A DNA stretch of 20,051 nucleotides from Butyrivibrio sp. (lineage in GTDB: Bacteria; Bacillota_A; Clostridia; Lachnospirales; Lachnospiraceae): assembly GCA_024690635.1 (NCBI GenBank), contig JAILOW010000172.1, positions 1-20,051 on the forward strand, written 5' to 3'. Of the stretch, positions 1 to 6,882 are shown piece after piece (positions within the stretch are counted from its first letter, which is position 1; every line of letters begins with the position of its first letter). The translations under genes and the position numbers were made by a program. The notes below the pieces were generated by a model. It was given only the letters and a program-made list of their open reading frames with translations, made no database searches and was not told the origin of the DNA.

Positions 1-134
1 TGCTTAAGACCGTGGGTGTTGATAATGTGTGCGAGAGAGCTGCAACTCTGGCAGCAGGAAGCGGCGGCAATATGATACTTAAAAAGACAAAGGGCGATGG
101 CATGACCATAGCCATAGCAAAGAGATCTTTATAA
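1..134 (+). CDS. cbiG: CbiG, cobalt-precorrin-5A hydrolase, C-terminal fragment (cut by window edge)
   Basis: The reading frame entering from the left edge (first full codon at base 3) gives 43 residues ending at TAA 132-134. The tail carries GVDNVCERAA, then a Gly-rich turn, then KKTKGDGMTIAIAK. This pattern (VCE.A..., small-residue turn, K..DGMT.AIA) is typical of the CbiG C-terminal domain. CbiG opens the delta-lactone of cobalt-precorrin-5A and marks the oxygen-independent cobalamin pathway. The gene directly before cbiH, with a 19-nt gap, fits cob operon order. The start and most of the protein lie outside the window. The assignment rests on a short tail plus context, so it is good but not certain. 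Confidence 0.82.
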   Translation, partial: LKTVGVDNVCERAATLAAGSGGNMILKKTKGDGMTIAIAKRSL

Positions 135-153
135 CAGCTTTGTGGAGAAAATT

Positions 154-882
154 ATGGGAAAGATATATGTGGTAGGAATAGGACCCGGAGATGCCGGGAT
201 GATGACAGCGGATGCTGTGAAAGCTCTTTCCGAAAGCGATGTGATCGTAGGCTACAAGGCATACACAGACCTTGTGAAAGAAGCCTGTCAGGAAAAAGAG
301 TTTTATGAAAACGGCATGAGGGGCGAAATAGAGCGCTGCGAAAAATGCGTTGAATATGCAAAGAAGGGAAAGGTTGTATCCCTTATCTGCAGCGGAGATG
401 CAGGAGTATACGGAATGGCTTCCCCTCTTTTGGAGATCGCTTTAAAAGAAAACTTTGACAACGTAGAAGTGATCCCGGGAGTTACCGCAGCTCTTTCCGG
501 AGGCGCAGTACTTGGGGCGCCCATAAGTCATGACTTTTGCGTTATTAGCTTAAGCGATCTGTTAACGCCCTGGGAGCTTATAGAAAAAAGGCTTTTGTGT
601 GCAGCGGAAGCGGATTTTTGCATTGCTCTTTATAATCCTTCCAGCAAAAAGAGAGCGGACTATTTAAAAAGAGCCTGCGAGATCCTCATGACGAAAAGGT
701 CCGGTGATACTGCCTGCGGCTATGTGAGAAATATCGGAAGAGAAGGATGCGAAAAGAAAGTGTGCAGCCTTCAGGAGCTGTCCAATGAAGAAGTAGATAT
801 GTTCACGACTGTATTTATAGGTAACTCGCAGACATATGTTTCAGAAGGGATGCTCATAACTCCCAGAGGATACAGAATATGA
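154..882 (+). CDS. cbiH: CbiH, cobalt-factor III (precorrin-3B) C17-methyltransferase
   Basis: This 242-residue cytoplasmic SAM-dependent tetrapyrrole methylase contracts and methylates ring D at C17, giving cobalt-precorrin-4. The N-terminal GIGPGD loop follows strand 1 at once, CSGDAGVYGMA lies near residues 83-93, and VIPGVTAALSGGAVLGAPISHDF follows; all are hallmarks of the CbiH/CobJ branch. Length matches the usual ~240 residues. A GTG start at 142 would add four residues, but GGAG at 144-147 sits six bases before ATG 154, so I chose ATG 154. The stop overlaps the next gene's ATG by four bases (ATGA), indicating translational coupling. Confidence 0.93.
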   Translation: MGKIYVVGIGPGDAGMMTADAVKALSESDVIVGYKAYTDLVKEACQEKEFYENGMRGEIERCEKCVEYAKKGKVVSLICSGDAGVYGMASPLLEIALKENFDNVEVIPGVTAALSGGAVLGAPISHDFCVISLSDLLTPWELIEKRLLCAAEADFCIALYNPSSKKRADYLKRACEILMTKRSGDTACGYVRNIGREGCEKKVCSLQELSNEEVDMFTTVFIGNSQTYVSEGMLITPRGYRI

Positions 883-2879
883 AGAGTGTAGTTATTTTCT
901 CGGGAACAACCGAGGGAAGAGAACTGTCTTTGATGCTTACAAAAGAAGGTCTGTTTCATCATGTCTGCGTTGCGGGAGAATACGGCAAAGACGTGATGCA
1001 CGGCGATACAAAAGCCAAGGTCCATGTGGGACGACTTGACGCCTGGGGCATGAAGGATTTCTTTTCTAAAGAGGGCATGGAAGGCGACAGCATCGTGGTT
1101 GATGCAACGCACCCCTACGCTGCGGAAGTTACGGAAAACATAAAAAAAGCTGCCGGGGATATGGGCTTTAGATATGTGAGAGTTGTCAGGAAAACAGAAG
1201 GGGCAGCATCCGACGGAGCCTTTGAATACAAGGATATGGAGGAGTGCGCGGCAGCTCTTGATAAAACAAAAGGAAACATTCTTTTGACCACAGGCAGTAA
1301 AGATCTTGGTAAATACTGCAGGACCGTATCTTCCGACACAAGAGATCGAACCTACGTAAGAGTACTTCCGTCTATTGAGAGTCTTAAGATCTGCAAGGAT
1401 GAAAAGATTGAATCAGGTCATGTCATTGCAATGCACGGACCATTTGATGCATCACTGAACAAGGCTCTTATAAGGCAGTATGACATCCGCCATCTGGTGA
1501 CAAAAGAAAGCGGCACCGCAGGAGGCTTTCGAGAGAAGCTAAGGGCAGCAGCTGAAACCGGAACGGAGCTTCACATAATCGCAAGACCAAGTCTGGAAGA
1601 GGGACTTTCTGTTGAAGAGACATTTTGCCTTATCACCGGAAAGGAAGCTGAACCTTTTGAGGCTCCTCTTAACATAGTGATAGCGGGAATGGGCATGGGC
1701 TCTGAAAAGAACATGACTGTAGAAGTAAAAGAAGCAATCGAGAGGTGCGACAGCGTATTCGGAGCAGAGAGGCTCATCTGTAATCTCCCCTGCCATCACA
1801 AATACAGTATGTATAAGGCTACTGATATCATCCCGATCCTCGAAACGGAAAAGCCTGCATCCGCAGTCATAGTTTTTTCCGGTGATACGGGATTTTACAG
1901 CGGCGCAAAGAAGATGATAAAAGAGCTTAAAGTATGGAAGAAGGATGTGGATGTTACTGTCCTTCCCGGAATCTCATCTTTTTCATATCTTGCGGCAGCA
2001 CTTGGTGAGAGCCTTGATGACTCAAGGCTTTTCAGCCTTCACGGAAAAGACACGGAGAGAGATTTCTTTGAGCTCACAGAAGAGGTAAAGGTAAATTCCA
2101 AAGTCTTTACTCTTTTATCGGGAGCAAAAACTGTTAGAGAGATCGCAAGACGCCTTGATAAATGCGGCATCATAGGGCGCATTTATGTGGGAAGAAATCT
2201 TTCCTATGAAGATGAAAAGATAGAAGAAATGTCTTTTGAAAAGGCAGTTGAATATGATGAAAAGGGCGTTGTGACAGCTCTTATATGCAATGATGATCCG
2301 GCAAAAAGACCTCTTATAAATGTGAAAAAAGATGCTGATTTCATAAGGGATAAGATCCCCATGACAAAAGAGGTCATAAGGCATGAGAGCATCATAAGAC
2401 TGGATCTGAAGGAAGGGGATATCCTCTACGACATCGGCGGAGGAACAGGTTCTGTAGCTATTGAGGCAGCAGGACTTCATCCAAGTCTTCAGGTGACCAC
2501 CATTGAAAAAAAGCATGAGGCTGTGGAGCTTATAAAAAAGAACCTTGAAAAGACAGGCCTTTGTAATGTAAATGTTCTGGAAGGAGAAGCCCCGGAGATC
2601 CTTGAAGAACTGGAAAGACCGGACTGCGTATTTATCGGCGGAAGCGGTGGAAACCTTTCGGATATGGTGGAACTTTTACATAAAAAGGGAAGCGGTATCA
2701 GGTTTGTCATAACCGCAGTGAGTCTTGAAACAGTAAATGAGGTGCAGGAGCTTTTGAAAAAGTATGCGCCTTACGAAGAAGAAACAGTAATGATCACCGT
2801 TAGTGATGTTCACTTTGTGGGATCACATCATATGATGCAGGGGCAGAACCCTGTATGGATCTTTTCCTTTACTTTATAA
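879..2879 (+). CDS. cbiJET: Fused CbiJ-CbiE-CbiT: cobalt-precorrin-6A reductase plus C5- and C15-methyltransferases
   Basis: A single 666-residue protein carries three corrin-ring enzymes. Residues 1 to about 255 are CbiJ/CobK (FSGTTEGRELS at the N-terminus, VDATHPYAAEVTENI, later TKESGTAGGFREK), the NAD(P)H-dependent precorrin-6A reductase. Residues about 264-470 are CbiE (IAGMGMG loop, FSGDTGFYSGAKKM, VLPGISSFSYLAAALG). Residues about 475-666 are CbiT, with SAM-binding DIGGGTG at 518-524 and FIGGSGGNL. The three domains catalyse consecutive steps: 6A to 6B (CbiJ), 6B to 7 (CbiT), 7 to 8 (CbiE). CbiET (CobL) fusions are well known; a third domain in front is less usual. The start overlaps the cbiH stop by four bases. 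The reading frame is intact, with no sign of frameshift. Confidence 0.93.
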   Translation: MKSVVIFSGTTEGRELSLMLTKEGLFHHVCVAGEYGKDVMHGDTKAKVHVGRLDAWGMKDFFSKEGMEGDSIVVDATHPYAAEVTENIKKAAGDMGFRYVRVVRKTEGAASDGAFEYKDMEECAAALDKTKGNILLTTGSKDLGKYCRTVSSDTRDRTYVRVLPSIESLKICKDEKIESGHVIAMHGPFDASLNKALIRQYDIRHLVTKESGTAGGFREKLRAAAETGTELHIIARPSLEEGLSVEETFCLITGKEAEPFEAPLNIVIAGMGMGSEKNMTVEVKEAIERCDSVFGAERLICNLPCHHKYSMYKATDIIPILETEKPASAVIVFSGDTGFYSGAKKMIKELKVWKKDVDVTVLPGISSFSYLAAALGESLDDSRLFSLHGKDTERDFFELTEEVKVNSKVFTLLSGAKTVREIARRLDKCGIIGRIYVGRNLSYEDEKIEEMSFEKAVEYDEKGVVTALICNDDPAKRPLINVKKDADFIRDKIPMTKEVIRHESIIRLDLKEGDILYDIGGGTGSVAIEAAGLHPSLQVTTIEKKHEAVELIKKNLEKTGLCNVNVLEGEAPEILEELERPDCVFIGGSGGNLSDMVELLHKKGSGIRFVITAVSLETVNEVQELLKKYAPYEEETVMITVSDVHFVGSHHMMQGQNPVWIFSFTL

Positions 2880-2894
2880 GATTGGAAGCATGCT

Positions 2895-4304
2895 ATGAGC
2901 AGTATTAGTGCAAAGAGAGTAATGATATCCGCGGCGGGAAGCGGCTGCGGAAAAACCACAATTACATGTGCGCTGTTGGAAGCCCTTAAAAGAAGAGGGC
3001 TTGATCCTGTCTCCTTTAAATGTGGTCCCGATTACATCGATCCCATGTTTCACAAAAAGGTTCTTGGGATTGATGCGGGCAATCTTGATACCTATTTTGC
3101 AGGGGAGGACGGAGTCAGAAGGATCATGTCTTCCTGCGAGGGAGGCTTCGCTGTCGTAGAGGGAGTTATGGGGCTTTTTGACGGCATGAGCGCCGATTCC
3201 CACCGGGGCTCTGCTTATGAGATCGCAGACATCACGCAGACTCCCATTGTGCTGACGGTAGATGGCAGCGGTGTCGGAAGGACAGTTATCTCCCTTATAA
3301 AGGGCATTCTTTTGGATGATGAAAAAAAGCTGATAAAAGGGATAATCCTTAATAAGATGAGTTCCGGTTTTTTTGGTGGGCTACAGCCTGTTTTGGAAAA
3401 AGAGCTTTCTAAAATAAGACCTGATGTAAAGGTGCTTGGAGCTTTTCCTAAAAATAGTGACCTTACCTTAGGGAGCAGGCATCTGGGACTTACGCTTCCT
3501 GCTGAGATTGAGAGTATAAAAAACAAGATAGATAAAGCGGCGGATCTTTTGGAAGAGAGCATTGATATGAAGGGCCTTTTGGAGATCATGGAGGCTGCGC
3601 CGCAAGTGGATATTCAGGGAGCCGCCACAGAAGATGAGAAAGATCTTTCTTCCATGGGAGAGGGACTTACCCTTGCGGCTTCTTTGGATGATGCCTTTTG
3701 TTTTTACTATAAAGACAATATAGAGATGTTTGAAAAAAGAGGAGTGAAGATAAAATACTTTTCACCTTTGAATGACAGCACTCTTCCTGAAAACATAGAC
3801 GGGATCCTGCTGGGAGGCGGTTATCCTGAGCTTCATCTAAAGGAACTTCAGGATAATAAGTCAATGCGGGATTCCATAAGAGATGCCATCATTAAGGGCA
3901 TCCCAAGTCTTGCGGAGTGCGGCGGCTTTATGTACCTTCACAAGTCAGTTACTGATCCTGATGGAAACAGATTTGAAATGGTCGGAGTTGTTGACGGGGA
4001 ATGCAGTTACACCGGACATCTTGTGAGATTTGGCTACATGGAGATAAGCGCTGCATCGGATGAAGCGCTTTTGAAGGATGAGTTTTACGGAAGCGTCGTT
4101 GGTATGAGAGGCCATGAGTTTCACTACTACGACAGCTCTTTCAACGGGGATGCCTTTACAGCAAAAAAGCCTTTGAAAAATATAACCTGGAACTGCTTGC
4201 ACGCAGGCGAAAATCACCTTTGGGGATTTCCTCATTTCTACTACGGATCGTCGCATTCCTTTGTGGACTGCTTTGTAGGCAGAATGCGGAAGAAAAAAGT
4301 CTAG
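2895..4304 (+). CDS. cbiA: CbiA, cobyrinate a,c-diamide synthase (glutamine-hydrolysing)
   Basis: This 469-residue enzyme amidates the a and c acetate side chains of cob(II)yrinate using ATP and glutamine. The N-terminal P-loop AAGSGCGKTT is near residues 13-22, followed by FKCGPDYIDPMFH, the signature of the CbiA/CobB branch rather than CobQ. The C-terminal class I glutamine amidotransferase-like domain has LLGGGYPELH and LAECGGFMYL with nucleophile Cys342, and the late GHEFHYYDSS motif supplies the expected His. Length is normal for the family (~450-470). GGAAG at 2884-2888 lies six bases before ATG 2895. It sits 15 bases after cbiJET in the same operon. Confidence 0.95.
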   Translation: MSSISAKRVMISAAGSGCGKTTITCALLEALKRRGLDPVSFKCGPDYIDPMFHKKVLGIDAGNLDTYFAGEDGVRRIMSSCEGGFAVVEGVMGLFDGMSADSHRGSAYEIADITQTPIVLTVDGSGVGRTVISLIKGILLDDEKKLIKGIILNKMSSGFFGGLQPVLEKELSKIRPDVKVLGAFPKNSDLTLGSRHLGLTLPAEIESIKNKIDKAADLLEESIDMKGLLEIMEAAPQVDIQGAATEDEKDLSSMGEGLTLAASLDDAFCFYYKDNIEMFEKRGVKIKYFSPLNDSTLPENIDGILLGGGYPELHLKELQDNKSMRDSIRDAIIKGIPSLAECGGFMYLHKSVTDPDGNRFEMVGVVDGECSYTGHLVRFGYMEISAASDEALLKDEFYGSVVGMRGHEFHYYDSSFNGDAFTAKKPLKNITWNCLHAGENHLWGFPHFYYGSSHSFVDCFVGRMRKKKV

Positions 4305-4362
4305 CCGGAAACTTGTTTTTGGATAAAATAAAGAATAGTATGTAGTAATCGGAGGAGAAAAA

Positions 4363-4785
4363 ATGAAAAAATCAAACAAAAAAAGTATCATTATCGGAGC
4401 CATCGTTCTGGTGGCACTTATCGCAGTTTTTGCATGTGTATATGCCCTTAACAGACCTGCCACATCCAAAGGTGGAAAGGACATCACCATCGAAGTTGTG
4501 GGAAGCGACGGAAACAAAACTGACTACGAACTTTCTACTGATGCAGAGTATCTGGTTCAGGCTATGGATGAGCTTTCTGCAAATGGATCCGGATTCAGCT
4601 ATTCCGGAGAGGGAAGTGAGTACGGAATAATGGTTGAGATCATAAACGATGAAAAGGCTGTGTATGCAGAGGATGGTGCTTATTGGGCTCTTTATGTAAA
4701 TGGTGACTACGCTCAGTATGGCGCAGACTCACAGCCTGTGGAAAACGGAGATACTTACACCTGGACCTATGAGCTTGCACAGTAA
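4363..4785 (+). CDS. Membrane-anchored DUF4430 (transcobalamin-like C-terminal domain) protein
   Basis: This 140-residue protein has a Lys-rich N-terminus, one hydrophobic segment (about residues 9-29), a short linker and one extracellular domain of about 95 residues. The pattern DITIEVVGSDG...YLVQAMDEL...GEGSEYGIMVEIIN...YWALYVNGDYAQYGADSQPVENGDTYTWTYEL is characteristic of DUF4430, the fold of the transcobalamin/intrinsic factor beta-domain. Cys26 is preceded by VFA, a poor lipobox, so a signal anchor or uncleaved signal peptide is more likely than a lipoprotein. A strong GGAGGAG ribosome site precedes ATG 4363. It lies 58 nt after cbiA and its stop overlaps the S-component start (TAATG). 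Inferred role: corrinoid capture at the cell surface; substrate unproven. Confidence 0.85.
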   Translation: MKKSNKKSIIIGAIVLVALIAVFACVYALNRPATSKGGKDITIEVVGSDGNKTDYELSTDAEYLVQAMDELSANGSGFSYSGEGSEYGIMVEIINDEKAVYAEDGAYWALYVNGDYAQYGADSQPVENGDTYTWTYELAQ

Positions 4786-5321
4786 TGAAAGATAAGAAGC
4801 TTTCCCTTTCCATTAAAGATATAGCGCAGATCGGCATCATGGTGGCGGTTATAGAGGTGTGCAAATTTGCCTTGAGCGGTCTTCCGAATATTGAACTTAC
4901 GAGCTTTTGGATCATCATGTTTACACTGTTTTTTGGCTGGAAGATCGTTGCGGTTGTGCCGGTGTTTATATTGATAGAAGGAGCTGTTTACGGAGTGCAG
5001 CTTTGGTGGATCATGTACCTGTACATCTGGCCGCTTCTGGTGCTGATAACTCTTTTGTTCAGAAAAAACAATTCCGCTGTTTTATGGGCGATAATCTCGG
5101 GGCTATTTGGACTTTGCTTCGGAGCTCTTTGTTCCATACCCTATTTTGTAATAGGGCTTTCATCAGGAGGATTCGTGGCTGGTATCAGAACTGCGGTGAC
5201 CTGGTGGATCGCAGGGATTCCCTGGGACTTTATCCACTGCGGCGGTAATTTTGTGACCATGCTCGTTCTATATCATCCAATAAGACAGGCAATGCTTAAA
5301 GTCCGGGGAGTGACAGTGTAA
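4785..5321 (+). CDS. ECF transporter S component (substrate-binding membrane subunit), probably corrinoid-related
   Basis: This 178-residue polytopic membrane protein has about five to six hydrophobic segments and a short basic N-terminus, the size of ECF S-components (~170-200 residues). The IAQIGIMVAVIEVCKFAL first helix, the WWIMYLYIWPLLVL segment and the terminal GIPWDFIHCGGNFVTMLVLYHPIR motif resemble the annotated "ECF transporter S component" family. Such proteins bind a vitamin and need a shared EcfA/A'/T module, not seen here, so a group II (shared energising module) transporter is implied. It is coupled to the DUF4430 gene by a one-base overlap and is last in the cobalamin operon, which suggests a cobamide or precursor as ligand. 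The ligand is inferred from context only. Confidence 0.82.
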   Translation: MKDKKLSLSIKDIAQIGIMVAVIEVCKFALSGLPNIELTSFWIIMFTLFFGWKIVAVVPVFILIEGAVYGVQLWWIMYLYIWPLLVLITLLFRKNNSAVLWAIISGLFGLCFGALCSIPYFVIGLSSGGFVAGIRTAVTWWIAGIPWDFIHCGGNFVTMLVLYHPIRQAMLKVRGVTV

Positions 5322-5335
5322 TATACTGTCCGTTT
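5312..5335 (+). terminator. Weak dyad over the S-component stop codon, possible terminator
   Basis: GACAGT (5312-5317) and ACTGTC (5325-5330) form a perfect 6-bp inverted repeat with a 7-nt loop containing the TAA stop, followed by CGTTTTAT. The stem is short and the T tract is only four bases, so termination would be partial at best. It is the only terminator-like structure at the end of the cobalamin operon. Confidence 0.3.
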
Positions 5336-5391
5336 TATGCCTCACTATAGATGAGAAAATCCTACCATCAGATAAAACGTGTTGATGGAGG
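5331..5391 (+). promoter_or_regulatory. Nested inverted repeats in the leader of the LysM gene
   Basis: The 76-nt gap before 5398 holds three complementary pairs: CGTTTTAT 5331-5338 with ATAAAACG 5372-5379, CTCA 5341-5344 with TGAG 5352-5355, and CCATCA 5365-5370 with TGATGG 5383-5388. The last pair reaches into the Shine-Dalgarno GGAGGTG (5387-5393), so that fold could partly hide the ribosome site. The first and third pairs are mutually exclusive, as expected of a switch, but the stems are short and the role is speculative. Confidence 0.3.
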
Positions 5392-5397
5392 TGCGAT

Positions 5398-5778
5398 ATG
5401 ACGGACGTATTGAGATATGAAGATGAGAGAATAAAGAGAAACAGGATCAAACGCATGAAGATAGTTAAAAGGCAGAGATTCATGCTCGCTGCCATGCTGG
5501 TAGTAGTTGTGTTTTCCGCTGTCTTCATGTTTTTTGTTTTAAGTGCCGACGCTGAGTCCGATACCTTTGAGCCCTCATATAAATATTACAGACAGATCAC
5601 CATCGGTGCCGGACAGTGCCTTGAGGAGATCGCCGCAGCCAATATTTCTTTTGATCATTATAAAAACATCGAAGAGTATGAACATGAGGTTGCAGCCATC
5701 AACCACCTGGACGAAGAGGGAACGATCTATGCGGGTGAAAGCCTTATAATTCCTTACTATTCCCACGAGTACAGGTAA
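5398..5778 (+). CDS. Small single-pass membrane protein with a LysM-like C-terminal domain (YneA-like)
   Basis: This 126-residue protein has a very basic cytoplasmic N-terminus (residues about 10-27, rich in Lys/Arg), one membrane span (about 30-50, LAAMLVVVVFSAVFMFFVL) and an outside domain. The end, EEGTIYAGESLIIPYYS, together with YRQITIGAGQCLEEIAAAN, is a LysM-like pattern of peptidoglycan binding. The arrangement matches YneA-type cell-division suppressors, which in many Firmicutes sit next to lexA. Here lexA is absent and I see no GAAC-N4-GTTC LexA box upstream, so an SOS role is not supported by context. GGAGGTG at 5387-5393 precedes ATG 5398. It is flanked by the cobalamin operon and the ddh promoter, apparently as a lone gene. 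Confidence 0.7.
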   Translation: MTDVLRYEDERIKRNRIKRMKIVKRQRFMLAAMLVVVVFSAVFMFFVLSADAESDTFEPSYKYYRQITIGAGQCLEEIAAANISFDHYKNIEEYEHEVAAINHLDEEGTIYAGESLIIPYYSHEYR

Positions 5779-5794
5779 GGCTTTTATGTGGAAA

Positions 5795-5828
5795 ATACTC
5801 TTTGACAAGTTAATTCATGAAAGAGTAT
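5795..5828. promoter_or_regulatory. 9-bp inverted repeat spanning the ddh promoter (candidate operator)
   Basis: ATACTCTTT (5795-5803) and AAAGAGTAT (5820-5828) are exact reverse complements separated by 16 bp. The left half covers the start of the -35 box and the right half enters the -10 box, so a bound dimer would block RNA polymerase. No T tract follows, which argues against a terminator for the preceding gene. Half-site centres are 25 bp apart. Confidence 0.5.
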
Positions 5829-5831
5829 GAT
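5802..5831 (+). promoter_or_regulatory. Sigma-A promoter for ddh-metY
   Basis: A perfect -35 TTGACA (5802-5807) and -10 TATGAT (5826-5831, 5 of 6 consensus) are separated by 18 bp. Predicted transcription start is near 5838, giving a leader of about 36 nt before ddh. Confidence 0.75.
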
Positions 5832-5873
5832 AGTGGGAAAAGTGTACTAAAACATGCGTTAGGAGGAGTAATA

Positions 5874-6860
5874 ATGAGTATTAGAATCGGTATTATGGGT
5901 TACGGAAACCTTGGCAGGGGAGTTGAACTTGCTGTTGCTGCAGCACCTGATATGGAGCTGGTTGCGGTATTTACCAGAAGAGATCCTTCTTCCCTCAAGA
6001 TAAAGACTGCCGGAGTTCCTGTTGTTTCTGCGGATGACGCAGCTAAGTGGAAGGACAGGATCGACGTACTCATTCTTTGCGGCGGAAGTGCTACAGATCT
6101 TCCTGTGCAGACTCCCAAATATGCTGAAATGTTCAACGTTGTTGACAGTTTCGATACACATGCAAGGATTCCCGAGCATTTTGCAAATGTTGATGCTGCA
6201 GCCAAGGCAGCAGGCAAGACCGCTGTTATTTCCTGCGGTTGGGATCCCGGTATGTTCTCTCTTGCAAGAGTTTATTCCAATGCAATCCTTCCTGACGGAA
6301 AAGATTATACATTCTGGGGCAAGGGTGTTTCTCAGGGACATTCAGATGCCATCCGTCGTGTAAAGGGCGTTAAAAATGCCAAGCAGTATACAATCCCTGT
6401 TGAGAGTGCTCTTGAGGCAGTAAGAAATGGTGAGAACCCTGAGCTTACAACAAGACAGAAACACACAAGAGAGTGCTTTGTTGTTCTTGAAGATGGCGCA
6501 GATGCTGCTGCAGTTGAAAAAGAGATCAAGGAGATGCCTAACTACTTCTCCGATTACGATACAACAGTTCACTTTATCAGCGAGGAAGAGCTCCTTCGTG
6601 ATCACAGCGGAATGGCTCACGGCGGCTTCGTATTCAGAAGCGGAAAAACAGGCGCTGACAAAGAGCACAATCATATCATCGAGTACAGCTTAAAGCTTGA
6701 TTCCAATCCTGAGTTTACCACCAGCGTTTTAGTTGCTGCAGCAAGAGCTGTAATGCGCATGAACGGTGAGGGTGCAAAGGGTTGCAAGACCATGCTGGAT
6801 ATTCCTCCCGCATATCTTTCTGAAAAGAGCGCAGAAGAGCTTAGAAAAGCACTGCTTTAA
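5874..6860 (+). CDS. ddh: meso-Diaminopimelate D-dehydrogenase
   Basis: This 328-residue cytoplasmic NADPH-dependent enzyme interconverts L-tetrahydrodipicolinate and meso-diaminopimelate in one step, bypassing the acyl-DAP route to lysine and peptidoglycan. The N-terminal dinucleotide fold has GYGNLGRG near residues 9-16; SCGWDPGMFSLARVY, WGKGVSQGHSDAIRRVKGV and HGGFVFRSG are strongly Ddh-like. Length agrees with the usual ~326. The frame is open upstream to 5817, but AGGAGGAG at 5861-5868 serves ATG 5874, the family's normal N-terminus starts there, and 5817 lies inside the promoter; hence the shorter start. metY follows after 22 nt, so the pair is probably co-transcribed. Confidence 0.95.
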   Translation: MSIRIGIMGYGNLGRGVELAVAAAPDMELVAVFTRRDPSSLKIKTAGVPVVSADDAAKWKDRIDVLILCGGSATDLPVQTPKYAEMFNVVDSFDTHARIPEHFANVDAAAKAAGKTAVISCGWDPGMFSLARVYSNAILPDGKDYTFWGKGVSQGHSDAIRRVKGVKNAKQYTIPVESALEAVRNGENPELTTRQKHTRECFVVLEDGADAAAVEKEIKEMPNYFSDYDTTVHFISEEELLRDHSGMAHGGFVFRSGKTGADKEHNHIIEYSLKLDSNPEFTTSVLVAAARAVMRMNGEGAKGCKTMLDIPPAYLSEKSAEELRKALL

Positions 6861-6882
6861 TAAATAAAGGAGAGTTTTTATA

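Noticed and set aside
142..153. GTG start for cbiH at 142
   Set aside because: ATG 154 has GGAG at the right distance and gives the usual N-terminus; the GTG would overlap that ribosome site.
4305..4362. Cobalamin riboswitch or separate promoter before the DUF4430 gene
   Set aside because: The 58-nt gap is too short for a cobalamin riboswitch and only weak promoter-like hexamers (TTGTTT 4313, TAGTAT 4336) are present.
5322..5397. LexA (SOS) box before the YneA-like gene
   Set aside because: No GAAC-N4-GTTC or close variant is present.
5817..5873. Longer ddh start at ATG 5817 adding 19 residues
   Set aside because: It lies within the predicted promoter between -35 and -10, has no ribosome site, and the normal Ddh N-terminus starts at 5874 with AGGAGGAG upstream.
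5859..6341. Open frames on the opposite strand of ddh and of other genes
   Set aside because: They mirror well-supported genes, lack ribosome sites and show low-complexity or Cys/Ser/His-rich translations typical of shadow frames.
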